Assembly: GCF_030867145.1 (NCBI RefSeq) | Contig: NC_134418.1 | Coordinates: 57,387,682-57,451,681 of the forward strand | Length of the DNA stretch: 64,000 nucleotides | Source of the DNA: Opisthocomus hoazin | Lineage: Eukaryota; Chordata; Aves; Opisthocomiformes; Opisthocomidae | Direction of reading: 5' to 3' | In this document: piece by piece, positions 46,001 through 58,000 of the stretch | Layout: each line of letters opens with the position of its first letter | Numbering within the stretch: the stretch's first letter is position 1 | Notes under the pieces: model-generated | Told to the model about the DNA's origin: nothing | The model's database searches: none | Seen by the model: the letters and a program-made list of their open reading frames with translations, nothing else | Position numbers and translations under genes: made by a program

Positions 46001-49000
46001 TGAAAGCCTGCCCTAAAGCCTATTCTAATATTCGAGTCCTTTAAAGAAATATAAACAAAGCCTGTAAATAAGGAACAACAGATGAGGAAAGGCCCGGGTG
46101 TCAGTTAGTAGACAATAAAGCGTTTTTGATTAACAGCTTTTATGGGAATAGGAGGCAAATGGTAACCAAGTAGGAAGAACGGAGAAGCAGCAGAAGTTAG
46201 AAGTTTGCTGGAACAGGAACCAGAAAAAGGAGCAGCAGTCTGAGAAAATATGCTTGAATTTAAATAATGTGTGGAGATGGAGACCTGGAGTTCATCGATT
46301 GCTGGGAGCCAAGGAAATTGCTGCGGCAGCCTGTTTAGCTTCACAGAGTTGTGGAGATACTGTCTCTGCAACAGGTATTAGAAAGTGTGAGTTCGGACCT
46401 CACAAGAGGAGATGATAAGGACTCAAGATGGGAGGAGGGATGTTCACTTGTTTGGAGAGAACAGGATGATACACTGGAGCCCTGGAACCGATTTGAATTG
46501 GAGCTGCGGTTTTATTAGTGCCCATAGGAAGCATCCTGCCTCCAGCCAAGACCCCAGCCTTTTCTAGATCATCCCTTCTTTGTTGGTTTCACCCACCCAC
46601 CCCCCATACTGAAAGGCTTCTTGTACTCCTAAACATGTGTTCCAGCTAGAAGACCTGCCTCTAGCACAGCCTTATGTGCCCTTGCTTTTTTCTGGGATTC
46701 TGCCAGTGAAAGTCCCTAATCCTTTACAGGCAGATGGCCAGCAGCCAAGTTCAAAATGTGTTTTACTACGAGTCCGTAAACACGTAGCCCGATTAAGTGT
46801 GTGCAGAAGCATAAATTTGCATAGAGTTCTTTAAAGTTTTATGTTTTATTCTTTGGGTAGTGTATGATACAGTGGAATTTGGGGAGCGGCAGCTATCAGA
46901 TGCCTATTGAACACTCAGCATATCTTCTCAGATAGATTTGGTCTCACAGTTCAGTCCACATGTCATCTCTCTTGGTGGTCTACAGAGAGTTGAATGGTCT
47001 GTAGCACAAGACTTTTTCCCTTCTCTTACTCTTCTCTTCAGAAATACTTGAATGTTCAGGTTCACAGACTAGATTTAAAAAGACAGGCACTTAAAGATGG
47101 AAAGCACGTGACTAGGTGCCATTCCTGTGGACTAAGCAACTATGAAAATCTGTTTATAGAACTGGATAGAAGAGTATCTGTCAGGAATCACTGCCAACCT
47201 GGAGATGTCAGTGAGTGAGATAGATCAATGGGAGAAGAGAATGAAGTAGCCCAGCAGTATGGAGAGAGAGCAAGAGATAGGATTAGATGCCAAGGAATCA
47301 GGAAGAGAGAAAGGACCAAGTGACTTGCAAAACACTAGAGAAGAGTAACACCGTGGAAGGTGGGCAGGGCAGAGTCAGGTTATAAAATATCTGGAAGACT
47401 GTATGCAAAGCACAGCAATAAAAAGTCAGCTCCCATCTACATCAGAAGTGACTGTAGGAGGGAAAGAGATGGAAAGAGAAGGATTACACCAGCTACAAAG
47501 GGTACTTGGCTTCTAGAAAGAACAAAATCCTTTATTGTATCAAAATCAATTAAAATGATATTGAAGGGTTTTCCATGTAAACCTATTGCCAGAGAGTTAA
47601 TTTGCTGGGGGCTGATAAGGCGACCTCATTGCAAGTGACAGGAGTGATGATAGTCTCACAGGGCAACCCAGTAAAATCTGATGTGCACAGTAGAAGTAAA
47701 CGTTTAAGATCATGAACTGAGTCTTTGCTAGAGCAGTATAGCCCTCGAGCAGAATTACTGTGTGACTGTTTAATTACTCTGTACCCAATGGGACGGTGTT
47801 AATCTCTGCCTTCCAAAGGTGTCGTTCAAATGGCACGTGTTCCTCTCTGTGTCCTGTTCCATTTTTGCATGGTAGGATGACAGAGGTAAAGGTAGAATTG
47901 GCTTACTGCTGCGAGCATGCAGATATCACGGGGTTACCGGCAGAGTTAGTGTTTAGCGCTCCTGGCATGTATGTGTCTTGTGTCTAATGGGTTGAATTTG
48001 GAAGTAAGGTGACAAAGGAATGCCTTTAATATAACTTTGAGAAGTCAAACCTGTATTTTTTTATTGAGATGCTGGTTTGAAAATCCATGTGTTTGAATTA
48101 TTTTTGCTAGCTATTCTTTCATTATCAAAAAAATGCCTGTAGTCCCTGCAGTTGCTGGGGGGAAAAAACTACCTCACTGAATAATCTAGGTATTGCAAGA
48201 GGTACCTACTAAGGAGAAAGCCTATAAATATGGCATTTTCTTCCTCTATCACAAGTATGGTCCTTTTATTCATTGTGCCTTTGGGTCTTAATTAATGAAG
48301 GGCAGGAGGCAAGTGGTTTACCTGTTCAGTGTGGTTGTGAAATCACAAGAAATCAACTATGGGCAGCTAATGTAATAAAGTGAAGTTCCCAAATGACTGT
48401 GAAAGTGCTCAGTGAAATCAAATTGCTTGCAGATCCTTTATGAGACTTTAAAAAATGAACGTTACAAAAACTGAGTAAAAATGACCAGTACTCTACTTTT
48501 TTTGGTTTTTTTTTGAATCTACAGGTATTGATGATGTCAGGAAGCACAAACCAGGTTACCTCGAGGCTACGGTTGACTGGTTCCGATTATATAAAGTCCC
48601 TGATGGAAAACCAGAAAATCAGTTCGCTTTCAATGGAGAATTTAAAGACAAGGTGAAGATAATCCAAAATTAAAGATGCATCTTTCTATCATGTGGCCTT
48701 TTTATTAGATCCTAGAACTTTTGGAATTGCAAAGGAGGAGGTTTAACAAAAAGAAATTTTATACAAGGGATCTTTGGATAGGCTAGGAACAAGTAATGTT
48801 TGCTGCCTTCCATTTTATTCAGGGAAAGTGCTTAGGTTATTACAGGAAGTCTTCAGTCCTAATCCTGGTGAGGCTTACACACGCATCTGCATGTTTGTAG
48901 GTTATTTTCACAGCATTTTCATTCTCCCCGTCAGAGGAATGAACAGATTGTCTTTTCAGGTATTTTTTATGTCCTGATGACTGATAAATTTTCCTGACTT

Positions 49001-52000
49001 TTTTTAAGGCTGTACAGTTTAAGATAGATTATTTTTTCGTATTTGGTATTTGCTCAAGGTATACTTTTTCATGGTAATTCTGTGTACAAACATTTGAGCT
49101 ATTTTTGGCTGCAGGCTTAAAATTTTATTTTCCCTTTTTTACAAAAAAATGAATGACATTTTAAACTATCTACAGTAAAAATGGCTGGTGTTTGAAAGGA
49201 GAGTGGACATCCTTTCAGCAGGGAATAGACCCTGCTGAAGAAAATACCTGGATTTTTTCAGAAGAAATTGTGTGTGATTTGAGTAAAAGTGCTTTGCAAA
49301 TCATGTGTTGCACACTCTATAGACTATTTTTGTCAAAAGAATCACAGATTCTTAATGAATGGTGTCTGTATGTCAGCTAGCTCAGCTTTGCAGTGTGCTA
49401 TGAAAGTTATCAACTGCCTTCTAACCAGCACAGGCAACTTCACATGCTTTGTCTGGGTAAAGAGGTGCCCTGACTCCCCTCTGCACTAAAACCGTTTTTT
49501 AAATCAATCAATTACAGAGTTATAAGGCTTCATAACCTGGTCTCTCCCCTGTTCTTCCAGGGACTGCTGTTAGAGACTTTCCTGGTCTGTAGAGCAGTGT
49601 CGCTCTGCAGCAACAGTATATCCCTGTAAGGCCTTTGGAGTTCAGGCTTGAGGCACTAAATGACCTGAGCTAGCTGTGTTGGAACACTTGAATAATTCTC
49701 AAGTATTTCTAGAGACCCAGGATGTGGCGAGGCGGCTGTGGATGTGCTCCAGCAGCTCTGGTGAAGTGCACAATGTTCCAGTGGCATTTTGCCAAGTCAC
49801 TCCTTGTTAGGAAATGTGAATGTTCTGTTGGCAGCTTTTTGAAAGCCAGTCTAGATACCATCATCTGGACACCGAGGGCTTATTTTATTTTTTTGAAGCT
49901 TTTTTGTCCCCACCCACCCCCAATATTACTTCTGTTTTAAACAAAGAAAAACCGTTAAGCAGCTGACATGTTACCTTGTTGCAAATGCTTAAGTGTATGA
50001 TTGGGCAATAAATGAAGTAAAGGCAAATTTTGCCACTAGAGGGGAAACCTTAACTCTGACCCTGATGTGCTCGTGTAACAGAGGAGTCATAGCTCACACA
50101 CTTTGTCCCATTTAGGACCGAGATCAGCTTTCTACAGCTGTAGGTGTCTGTTTCGCATCTAGTGCTGATTTCTTGGTTTTTTTGTGCAGTCTCTTGTGTT
50201 TTCTGGATGCAGGCTGAGGAGAAAGTCCTGAATGTGTTGCCAGTCTATTTGACAGATAGTGAAGTTTGACGTTTGTTTCTTTTCATAAAAAGGGTGTTAT
50301 ATTTTCCAGATATTTAATGAGGCCTCAAAGGAGACCCGTTAAAATAACACATGAAATGGTATGTTTTAATAAACTAGTTCTGTGGCTTTTTTCTGTTTAA
50401 TAACATTTTAAATCATAAAACTTTTCCTTGATGTGTACTAGGATTTTGCGGTTGAAATTATTAAATCCACCCATGAATACTGGAAAGCTTTGCTTCATAA
50501 AAAAGCTGATGGAGGTACTATTAATCGGTAAGTATCCAGTCACATCTTTTCCTCTTTGTATTGTGCTAGTACTGATGGCATTCAACATGTGGCAGCTGTG
50601 ATAAACTGCTTAGATTCTGTTCTTTGAGGTGACAGCAATACTCGTGGTTTTGACTGATAATCACAGAATCACAGGATAGTAGGGGTTGGAAGGGACCTCT
50701 GTGGGTCATCTAGTCCAACCCTCCTGCCGAAGCAGGGTCACCTACAGCAAGCTGCACAGGACCTTGTCCAGGCGGGTCTTGAATATCTCCAGAGAAGGAG
50801 ACTCCACAACCTCCCTGGGCAGCCTATTCCAGTGCTCCGTCACCCTCAGAGGGAAGAAATTCTTCCTCATGTTCAGACGGAACTTCCTGTGCCTCAGTTT
50901 GTGCCCATTGCCCCTTGTCCTGTCACTGGGCACCACTGAAAAGAGCTTGGCCCCATCCTCCTGACACCCACCCTTCAGATATTTGTAAGCATTTATAAGG
51001 TCCCCTCGCAGCCTTCTCTTCTTCAGGCTGAACAAGCCCAGTTCCCTCAACCTCTCCTCGTAGGGGAGATGCTCCAGTCCCCTCATCATCCTCGTAGCCC
51101 TCCGCTGGACTCTCTCCAGTAGCTCTTCATCTTTCTTGAACTGGGGAGCCCAGAACTGGACACAGTACTCTAGATGAGGCCTCACTAGGGCAGAATAGAG
51201 GGGAAGAACCTCCCTCGTCCTGCTGGCCACACTCTTCTTGATGCACCCCAGGATCCCATTGGCCTTCTTGGCAGCCAGGGCACACTGCTGGCTCATGGTT
51301 AACCTATCGTCCACCAGGACGCCCAGGTCCCTCTCCGCAGAGCTGCTCTCCAGCAGGTCCACCCCAAGCCTGTACTGGTGCATGAGGTTGTTCCTCCCCA
51401 GGTGCAGGACTCTGCACTTGCCCTTGTTGAACCTCATCAGGTTCCTCTCTGCCCAGCTTTCCAGCCTATCCAGGTCACGCTGAATGGCAGCACAGCCTTC
51501 TGGTGTATCTACCACACCTCCCAGTTTGGTGTCATCAGCAAACTTGCTGAGGGTGCATTCTAAAATTAATTGATAATTAATTGATAATAGACCATGATAG
51601 ACTCATTGCACCTTGTATGATGATGATCTGCTGGTAAATGATTCCAAGATATATATGGATTATATAAAAGTGGCATAGATTATTTCAAATTTCGAGAAAT
51701 GGCCCTAGAATGTTTCTTCGGGATCATTTTGGGAGAATTTCAGTATGCTGTGCAAATCCTCTTGTCACTGTTTATTTAATCCTTCAGTGCTGCAGTGCTT
51801 TGTTGCAAAATTCTTTTGCAGCTTAGCATTCCATGTTTTTTAGTTGTTTTCTGGAATGAGAACACCAAATTAATGTTCTTTACTAGCCTTTGGCCTAAAC
51901 TAAAATGGACTTTACTAAGCTCTCCGTACTGGTTTGCTTTGGCAGTTCTGGCACCAGAGGCCCTGAAGAGCAGGCAGATATCTTTGCCTGGTACTTTCCA

Positions 52001-55000
52001 AGGGCTGTAAGTTACTGTTAGGTAAAAGAGAGGGCAAAGGCTGTGGGGTAAGCTGTGCTCAGATAGTCACTGTCGTCTTCTGCTTTACTGGGAAAATACG
52101 ACTTTCTCTTGCTTGGAACTGCTTAAGGTCCAACCTTAACAGTTGGACAGGCTGGTAGTTCTACTTTAGCATGGCAAGAATACTGTAGGATAATTTTCAA
52201 ATTTAGGTCTTGATCATTTCGTGGGCACTTTGAGCTTCACATTGACAAAATTTAAATTGCAGTCTGGCTTTGAAGAATTTAATGTCTTGCTGTTTACTGT
52301 GTAGGACCTTAAAAACTCATGACCAAACTCACTTTTGGTGTGAAAGGTTATACATTCATAGGGAAACATTTCTGCAAAGTATTTGGTCCCAGAGTTTGTT
52401 GGCTCTTTGGAAGCAGCACAGATTTCTGCTGGTGTATGTAAGAGCAGAATTTTGGCCTGTTTTTTCCTTCTTGTTAGATACTGCAGGCAGTTAGTGCAAA
52501 CTAAGGGTGGCCTGCCATCCTTCAAGGCACAAGAGACAGAGCATCTGTGCTCGCCATCTAGGTGTTCTTCAACTCCCTCAGGACGTGCCAGTTTATCTCT
52601 ACTGACTTTTGGGGGGATTTAGTGTCTTAACTGTGGTCTTCTGAACCGTACTCAAGTTAGCTATCAGAAGCACTGAGTGTGAGCACTGCTTGCATTAATA
52701 TAAACTGTATAGCGTAAAAAACCCTTCAAACCCAAAGAAAGAAAGAACACCCCTACACACCCTTGTTCCCTTCCAGCATTACTGGCTACTTTGTGCTTTT
52801 GACTTCCTCATTTCTTGCAGATACATGTTTCTCAGCTCTGTATGTGAAGGTGGGTTTTTTCCATAGGTACTTAATTATATGTGTCTCTTTTCCACTGATT
52901 GATAAAACATATTTTAAATTTTATTTTTCAGCACAAACGTTCTGATGAGTGGCAGTCCATTTTGTTGCAGTGAGGGGGATGCCCGAGCAATTGTGCAGTC
53001 GGTAAGGATAGTAATTACTTTTTCCCTACCCTTTTTTTTAAAGTGATTAATAGGAAAAGAAGGTTCAGAGTTCCAAAACTGAAATAAAGTAGCAAAACTG
53101 AAATGGTCCTTAAATGAAAATTTACAGCATAAAGTAGAAGGAAGAGCACAAAGGATGTGAGGGAAATGTAAGCATTATAATATAAACCTTTCATTGCAGT
53201 GGTCCGATTGTGCTTGCTGGCAGGTTCATTGCTGTTCTGGTGGGGGTCTTTTGTTTTGTTTCTCTTTCTCCATCTGCAGTGCAGTTCCTTCTGATCTTGA
53301 ATAGCAAGATGGACTGCTATTTGTATCTAACCTGCTGTCTTCTGTGTCTCCCCTGTTGCCATGAGTTACCACCCAGTGTTAGAACTCATTGACTAGCTGA
53401 CTGTAGTCCCTAATCACTAAAGGGATCCTTTGTTTGTCTACTTGCATAATTAAATGTGTTGCTGTAAGAGAGGGGAATGCTTTTTAGAATGTTTCTTAAA
53501 GAATGCCTGTCATATTCTGAAAATTCACATAAAATCAAAACATACTGGTTTCCTGTTCAGGCGAGAAAAATGTCCCGCGGGTCTGATGCTTTCATGTGCA
53601 AATGCGAGTGGAGGAGAATTTCTCCCATTTTAAAATATGCTAGTTTGGATGCCAGAAATTAAGCAAAGTTACCAGAAATTACGTGGAGGAAAGTACCCCC
53701 AAGTATTACTGTTTTTTTTGTTTGTTTGTTTGTTTGTTTTTTTGACATATGCTGTGATTAAGCCTGTACTTATGACGACATGAGCATGGCAGGTATTTTG
53801 CACACGTACATGTCTGCCTGGGCAGCCAGTGTTTTGCCCCAGTAGTCACAGTAGTTATGCAAGTTCAGGTGTTAAAGGAGACACCATCCACTCTCTGTGC
53901 AGTTAACATTCCAACAGCATTTCCAGTAAAAACGTGGGTGGTGTTTTGTCACAAACAAATAAGACTGTCAGTTGCAAAAAAAGTTGATTAAATCATAAAG
54001 AAGTGTCAAACCTAACTGTTTTTCTTACTCAGGTCTCTTGTTTTCAGCACTTCTTTAAAAGTACCTTTATGGTTGCACTTGTGAATGTTGATTAATAGGA
54101 CTGTAAGTTTTAAATTAAATAAAAACTCATTTTGGAATTTAAATATGTTTTTAGACATGTCAGTCACAGCTATAAGCAAATATTTACCTCCTCTGTACTT
54201 TCAAATTTCCAGTAACTTTGAGTGTCTAAATGCAATTGAAATTTCAAGTTCAAATGTATTTGGATTATGACAAACCTACAAAGGAATATTTCCTTTTGCA
54301 TTCTGTGCTGTTTGTATTGTGAAGCATATAGAGTAAATAAATACCTCTTTAAATCAGCAGTATCCTTTATTTTGTCTCCTAATAACAAATCAAAATTTTT
54401 CCTGTTTTTTGGTGGGGGAGGTTAGTAAAAACAGTTCATATAGTAGGTACCTTGTATGTCTTTTTCATTGTGAGCGCTTGCCTTCTTATCAAATATTATC
54501 ACTTTCTGGCTTTTTTGTGCCTCACATTATTTTCTTTAAGTGGTAGTGTTTTTGTGAAGTTATCATCACATACTTCTTTCCATCATTCTTTTTCAGTTCA
54601 GTCTAAGTCTTAATTGTGCCTTTGTAGGCTACTGTCTCTTGGTACTTTTCAGACAGGGAAGAGATGCAGTAATGTCTTAAATACTGTTCATACTGCATGC
54701 CATTTCCAATCTATGATAACTAAAAAAAGTAAAATGCTCTTGAAATATGAGTAGTGGACAGTCAAACTCTAAATATAACTAGGGAGGTTGACTTGCACGT
54801 TTTAAGCAGGTATCTTTTTGTCTAGTAAACTACACTGCCCACTTTGGTTGTCAGGCATTCATCTCTCAAACTGAAGTGAAAGTACGTGAATGTTGGCTGC
54901 AGAATTTTAATGGCTGTGGCAATTTTAAATGAAAATGCCAGTGTCTGTCTGAGGTTTGTTTTTTTTTGTTGTTTATGTGTTTTGGGATTTTAAATGAAAA

Positions 55001-58000
55001 GCAGATACATTTTATTCTAATTTATATCCATCTATTAACTTTTGGATAAAAAGAGAAGAATGAAAGCTGACACAGAGGTTTTGTGTACAGTGAGACACAT
55101 ATTTTGGCTACTGCAAAATTTCTGAGCTACGTGTGCAGTGAGAGCTGGTTACCTGCAATTCTGTTTCCTGGGTCAGACTCCAATTATGGAATTTTTGAGT
55201 GGGTTATAGTTGCCTTAAATCAGGTATATTGAGTTCTCAAAAAACCCTCCAAAAAAACGCAAAACCAATCAAACAAAAGACCAAAAGGCAACATTTAGTA
55301 TTGTTATGAACCAATTTTTATGGTACGTGAGAGAACTATAACTGAGAACCAAATGGAAAACAAATCCTTACCAAATTGTGCACTAATCAGCATTTCATAT
55401 AGATTTTGATTGGGTAGTTCTCAAGATATTCCTGTTGATTTCGGTAGGATTTATTGTGCTGTTATTTGACCTTTGATTATTTTACAGATGTGGGACTAGA
55501 ATGGCTTCTCTGTGTTGGGGAATTTCTACTCCACTGAGTTAGTTTCTAGACGGTGGGCATGTGTAGAGGCATCTGTATTGGTGACAAACTAGAAATGATT
55601 CTGCAGCTGGTGAAGTTGCCATGTCCAGTCAATCCCAGAGAGACAGAAGATAATCTTTGTGTATGTGAACACATACTGAACATTTGAATCAGCCAAAATT
55701 ACACCAGCCCCCTGCAACTACAAACCCAAATGAGTTTTAACACTTCATGGTGAAAATTTCTAGTGTTCTCTAGCCTCTGAAAATTGTTTCATCTCTTTCT
55801 CAGCTCTAGTGTTAGTATATGTTGAAAACTAAATTCAGGAGGAATAGAGCTTTGTAGCTGAATGTCTTAGTGCCAAGATGTACAGTTTGTTTCAGTCTTT
55901 TAAGTGTTGCCATATGTAAAATTGACCAGGACAGCCAAACCTCTGTTTAACATTAATTGCGAGAGCTGCTTGCTCACTTGCTCTGTGAAGAAGCTGCTGA
56001 GGACTTTTGAAGCTGGAAAATCTCCAAAACGATCTATGTATAGTTAGTAGAGCAGTGTTTCTCAGACTTGCATAGGTCTTCCCTTAGAATACTGGAAAGT
56101 GAACTAGGAAAGCTTTGCTAGATTAAGTCTCTTGATAAAATGCAGAACAGTGTCTTACAGGGGAAAATATTTGGCTTTTCCTGATAATTTAAAAAATCTC
56201 CAACAAAATATGAATCTGTATACTTACTAATGTGTTTCCAGTAATTCTCATCTAAGCAAGGAAGTCTGTTAACTGCCTTTCTCCCTGCATATTTTCTGTG
56301 ATGACATTTCCATTTGGGACTGACTAGAAGCAGAATTTTCTGTTCAGTGGCCAGTTGTGAAACAAAAGATTGATGGGGGTTTTGCTTGGGGGTTTTGGGG
56401 GTTTTTGTTTTATTGTGGTTTTTGGTTTGTTTTTAAAATTATTTTGTTTGTTTTAAGCGGTCTTCCAAATGAAAGGGTTGTGGAGTGAAGAGGTTCCTGG
56501 TTCAGTGGGATGAGTTTTTGATGTGTTCCCGCTGGGGACGTCCTGAGTCTTATCTCAAACTGTCTGAGCAATTATCTCAAAACTGGCAGGCCTCTGCTTA
56601 TACACGGTGACCACTGGTTCTCCTGCCTTGCAAGATAAAGCTTTGAATTTACTGTAAAGAGAGGAGATGGTCTGATGTTAAGGTCTGGTAGATGCTTTGC
56701 ATAAGGTGCAAGAGCTCTCGATCCCCATGTGTAAGAAATCAGGTAAAGATGGCAAGAGACCAGCATGGATGAAGCAAGACCTGCTGGTCAAAATAAAGGG
56801 CAAGAAGGAAATGCACAGAGACTGGAAGCAGGGACAGCTATCTTGGAAAGAGTGTAGGGATGTTGCCTGGTTGTATAGGGATGGGGTCAGGAAGGCCAAG
56901 GCATAGCTGAACTTGGCAAGGGATGCTAGGAATAATAAGAAGGGCTTCCACAGGTATGTAAGCCAGAAAAGGAAGGTCAAAGAAAGTGATGAGCAAGAAT
57001 GGCAAACTGGTGACAATGGCTGAGGAGAAGGCTGAGGTACTCAACAGCTTTTTTGCCTCCATCTTCACTGGTGACCTCTCTTCCCACACCTCTCAAATGG
57101 ATGAACTGAAAGGCAGGGATTCAGGAGCTAAGTCCCTGTTGCTGTAAGAGAAGACCAGGTTCGTGACCACCTGAGGAACCACAACGTGCACAAGTCTTAT
57201 GGGGCTTGATGAGATGTATCCCAGAGTCCTGAGGGAACTGGCCAATGTAGTTGCCAAGCCACTCTCTAGGATATTTGAAAAGTTACGGCAGTCAGATGAA
57301 GTCCCGGGTGACTAGAAAAAGGGAGACATTGTGCCCATTTTTAAAAAGGGTAGAAAGGAGGACCCTGGGAACTACTGACCTGTCAGCCTCACTTCTGTGC
57401 CTGGGAAGATCATGGAACAGATCCTGCTGGAAGCTATGCTAAGGCCCTTGGAGGACAGGGAGGTGATTCGAGACAGCCGGCATGGCTTTATCAAGGGCAG
57501 ATCCTGCCTGACCCACCTAGTGGCCTTCTGTGATGGAGTGACTGCATCAGTGGACAAGAGAAGACCTATGGTTGTCCTCTGTCTGGACTTCTGTAAGGCC
57601 TTCGATACAGTCCCCCACAACATCCTTCTCTCTAAGTTGGTGAGATATGGATTTGACGGGTGGACTGCTCAGTGGATGAGGAATGGGTTGGATGCTTGCA
57701 CGCAGAGGGTAGCAGTCGACAGCTCGATGTCTGGATGGAGATTGGTGAAAAGTGGTGTCCCTCAGGGGTCCATACTGGGACTGGTGCTGTTTAATAGCTT
57801 CATCAATGACATAGCGGGATTGAGTGCACCCTCTGCAAGTTTGCAGATGACACCAAGCTGAGTGGTGCAGTCGACATGCCTGAGGGATGGGCTGCCATCC
57901 AGAGGGACCTGGACAAGCTCAAGAAGTGGGCCCGTGTTTCAACAAGGCCATGTGCAGGGTCCTGTACCTGGGTCGGGGTGACTCCAAGTGTTAATACAGG

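Larger units (their letters stand above)
40817..48524 (+). other. PPA2: PPA2 intron 7 (GC-AG, 7.7 kb)
   Basis: No transposon of recognisable family is present. Low-complexity runs occur: a T-rich tract near 42.36 kb followed by purine runs, TTTG-type repeats near 43.85 kb and a 13-G run at 45.6 kb. Open frames up to 97 codons lack recognisable motifs. Purine-rich DNA recurs near 46.4 and 47.2-47.5 kb. Confidence 0.82.
50528..52931 (+). other. PPA2: PPA2 intron 9
   Basis: This 2404-bp GT-AG intron carries antisense CR1 copy D starting only 131 bp after the exon 9 donor. No extra exon is seen. Confidence 0.85.
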
